This document shows positions 5,887 to 6,481 of a stretch of 6,481 nucleotides of DNA, in pieces. Numbering within the stretch: the stretch's first letter is position 1; each line of letters begins with the position of its first letter. Source of the DNA: Atopobium sp. UBA6362. Its GTDB lineage: Bacteria; Actinomycetota; Coriobacteriia; Coriobacteriales; Atopobiaceae. Location: NCBI GenBank assembly GCA_002440065.1, contig DJRK01000017.1, positions 5,136-11,616 of the forward strand, given 5' to 3'. The position numbers and the translations under genes were made by a program. The notes under the pieces were generated by a model. The model searched no databases, was not told where the DNA came from, and saw only the letters and a list, made by a program, of their open reading frames with translations.

Positions 5887-6111
5887 GCGCGGAAATGGGC
5901 GTTGCGGGGTCAAGGGAGCGATTTAATTGCGCAGAGCGTGGCGATGGAGTCAAGGGAACGTTGAAGTTGCGCAGGGTCTGGCGGCAGAGTCAAACGAACG
6001 TCGGAATTGCGCGGTGCGTGCCGGTGGGGCTGCGCGGAGCGTGAAGGCGGCGCCAGGGGAACGGTGTAATTAAGCAGAGCGTGAAGGCGGGGTCAACGCG
6101 ACGGGATATTT
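5887..6111 (+). repeat. Degenerate ~40-bp tandem repeat array
   Basis: Contiguous units start at 5887 (42 bp), 5929 (40 bp), 5969 (40 bp), 6009 (truncated, 23 bp), 6032 (40 bp) and 6072 (40 bp). Typical parts of a unit are GCGCAGAGCGTG at the start, GTCAAGGGAACG in the middle and AATT at the end. Units are diverged, but spacing is exact in most copies. There are no spacers, so it is not a CRISPR array. The period is not a multiple of three and no convincing gene reads through it. The array fills most of the gap between nadE and groES. Confidence 0.75.
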
Positions 6112-6112
6112 G

Positions 6113-6130
6113 TGCGCCGCCTGCGCCGCC
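6113..6130 (+). repeat. Perfect 9-bp tandem duplication
   Basis: TGCGCCGCC occurs twice in direct succession (6113-6121 and 6122-6130), just beyond the last 40-bp unit. It probably arose by slippage; no function is suggested. Confidence 0.6.
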
Positions 6131-6184
6131 CGACTCTGCTTGCAGCTCCACGACCCTCGCAGCCCCTATTGACCTGCGCATCAC

Positions 6185-6212
6185 AAAATCTAAGTGCCGC
6201 TTGTAAGATTTT
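6185..6212 (+). promoter_or_regulatory. Inverted repeat upstream of the groES promoter
   Basis: AAAATCT (6185-6191) and AGATTTT (6206-6212) form a 7-bp inverted repeat. Inside it AAG (6192-6194) can also pair with CTT (6200-6202). A T-run continues to 6214. It overlaps the place expected for the -35 region of groES. It may be an operator for a repressor or activator, or a weak terminator that shields groES from upstream transcription. It does not match the CIRCE or HAIR heat-shock operators. Confidence 0.4.
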
Positions 6213-6223
6213 TTCTATCCCGA

Positions 6224-6232
6224 TGGTATAAA
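6224..6232 (+). promoter_or_regulatory. Likely groES promoter, extended -10
   Basis: TGG directly followed by TATAAA (6227-6232) is an extended -10 arrangement (TGn then a TATAAT-like hexamer). The only -35-like hexamer, TTGTAA at 6201-6206, is 20 nt upstream, too far for standard spacing, which fits dependence on the extended -10. Transcription would start near 6239, giving a leader of about 100 nt. Confidence 0.5.
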
Positions 6233-6239
6233 TCCGGCG

Positions 6240-6260
6240 CGGTGGGTATTATTCCTACCG
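6240..6260 (+). promoter_or_regulatory. Inverted repeat at the expected groES transcription start
   Basis: CGGTGGG (6240-6246) and CCTACCG (6254-6260) pair over seven positions with one G-T wobble around TATTATT. It falls at about +1 to +21 of the predicted transcript. It could be a 5' mRNA hairpin or an operator site. Confidence 0.35.
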
Positions 6261-6341
6261 TTGGATACAGCGCCCCCGACTCAGACTCGGCCGCGGGACG
6301 CATACGCGCGCCGCATGGCGCACAGAAGGAGGTTCTTTAGC

Positions 6342-6481
6342 ATGACTCTTAAGCCGTTGGGTGATCGCGTCCTCGTCAAGCCCGCTCCCAAGGAGGAGAA
6401 GACTTCCTCGGGCCTCTATATTTCCTCTGGTGCCCAGGAGAAGCCGCAGCGCGGCGAGGTCGTCGCCGTGGGCGCCGGCAA
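6342..6481 (+). CDS. groS: Co-chaperonin GroES, N-terminal part (runs off window)
   Basis: The first 46 codons of GroES, about half of the usual ~95 residues; the gene continues beyond the window. GroES forms a seven-membered lid on the GroEL chaperonin and helps proteins fold in the cytoplasm. The start MTLKPLGDRVLVKP is the classic N-terminal signature. It is followed by the mobile-loop region with TSSGLYIS (about residues 21-28) and GAQEKPQRGEVVAVG, all typical of the family. The ATG at 6342 has a perfect AAGGAGG (6326-6332) 9 nt upstream. groEL may follow downstream but cannot be seen. A five-pair hairpin (6308-6312 with 6317-6321) sits just before the ribosome binding site. Confidence 0.97.
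   Translation, partial: MTLKPLGDRVLVKPAPKEEKTSSGLYISSGAQEKPQRGEVVAVGAG

Noticed and set aside
5835..6118. CRISPR array
   Set aside because: Units are contiguous with no unique spacers, they are too diverged, and no cas genes are nearby.
5823..6184. Small genes within the repeat region (for example 5823-6044 plus, 5990-6184 minus)
   Set aside because: They read through tandem repeats whose period is not a multiple of three, lack convincing ribosome binding sites and show no protein-like pattern.
6169..6197. TTGACC as a -35 element for groES
   Set aside because: No -10-like hexamer lies 16-18 nt downstream.

Overview
The window looks like a piece of a high-GC actinobacterial chromosome, most likely from the Coriobacteriia (Olsenella/Collinsella-like). 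This rests on the strong G/C preference at third codon positions, Shine-Dalgarno-led genes, and the character of the glycerol dehydrogenase, NAD synthetase and GroES proteins. The taxonomic call is an inference from style, not a database match.

Left end (1-801): the 3' part of a tRNA gene with encoded CCA (1-33) and its intrinsic terminator (44-72). Next come a slightly AT-richer spacer with short tandem repeats and a two-gene cassette of small proteins overlapping by 8 bp: an unrecognised 85-residue protein (276-533) and a DUF4160-like 91-residue protein (526-801). The position behind a tRNA, the composition and the tight overlap suggest a small accessory cassette, possibly toxin-antitoxin-like. 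No integrase or second att site is visible.

Centre (802-3863): gldA, an NAD-dependent zinc glycerol dehydrogenase (921-2018, +), converges on a membrane-bound GGDEF diguanylate cyclase (2145-3533, -). A 17-bp perfect inverted repeat between them is a likely two-way terminator. The cyclase keeps its GGDEF active site and its RxxD inhibitory site, and has an extracytoplasmic sensor region between two membrane helices. A 330-bp intergenic region separates it from the divergent nadE and holds hairpins just upstream of the nadE start.

Right end (3864-6481): nadE, a full-length glutamine-dependent NAD+ synthetase with an N-terminal nitrilase-type amidase and a C-terminal ATP-pyrophosphatase domain. 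It is followed by a terminator hairpin whose right arm resembles the unit of a degenerate ~40-bp tandem repeat array (to about 6111). After the array comes a promoter region with an extended -10 and two inverted repeats, then the first 46 codons of groES (groS). No CIRCE or HAIR element is seen there.

Apart from the cassette the genes are housekeeping or metabolic and do not form one operon. Links between them are loose: GldA uses NAD+ and NadE makes it. The items most worth a second look are the tRNA-linked DUF4160 cassette, the 40-bp array that appears related to the nadE terminator, and the groES control region.
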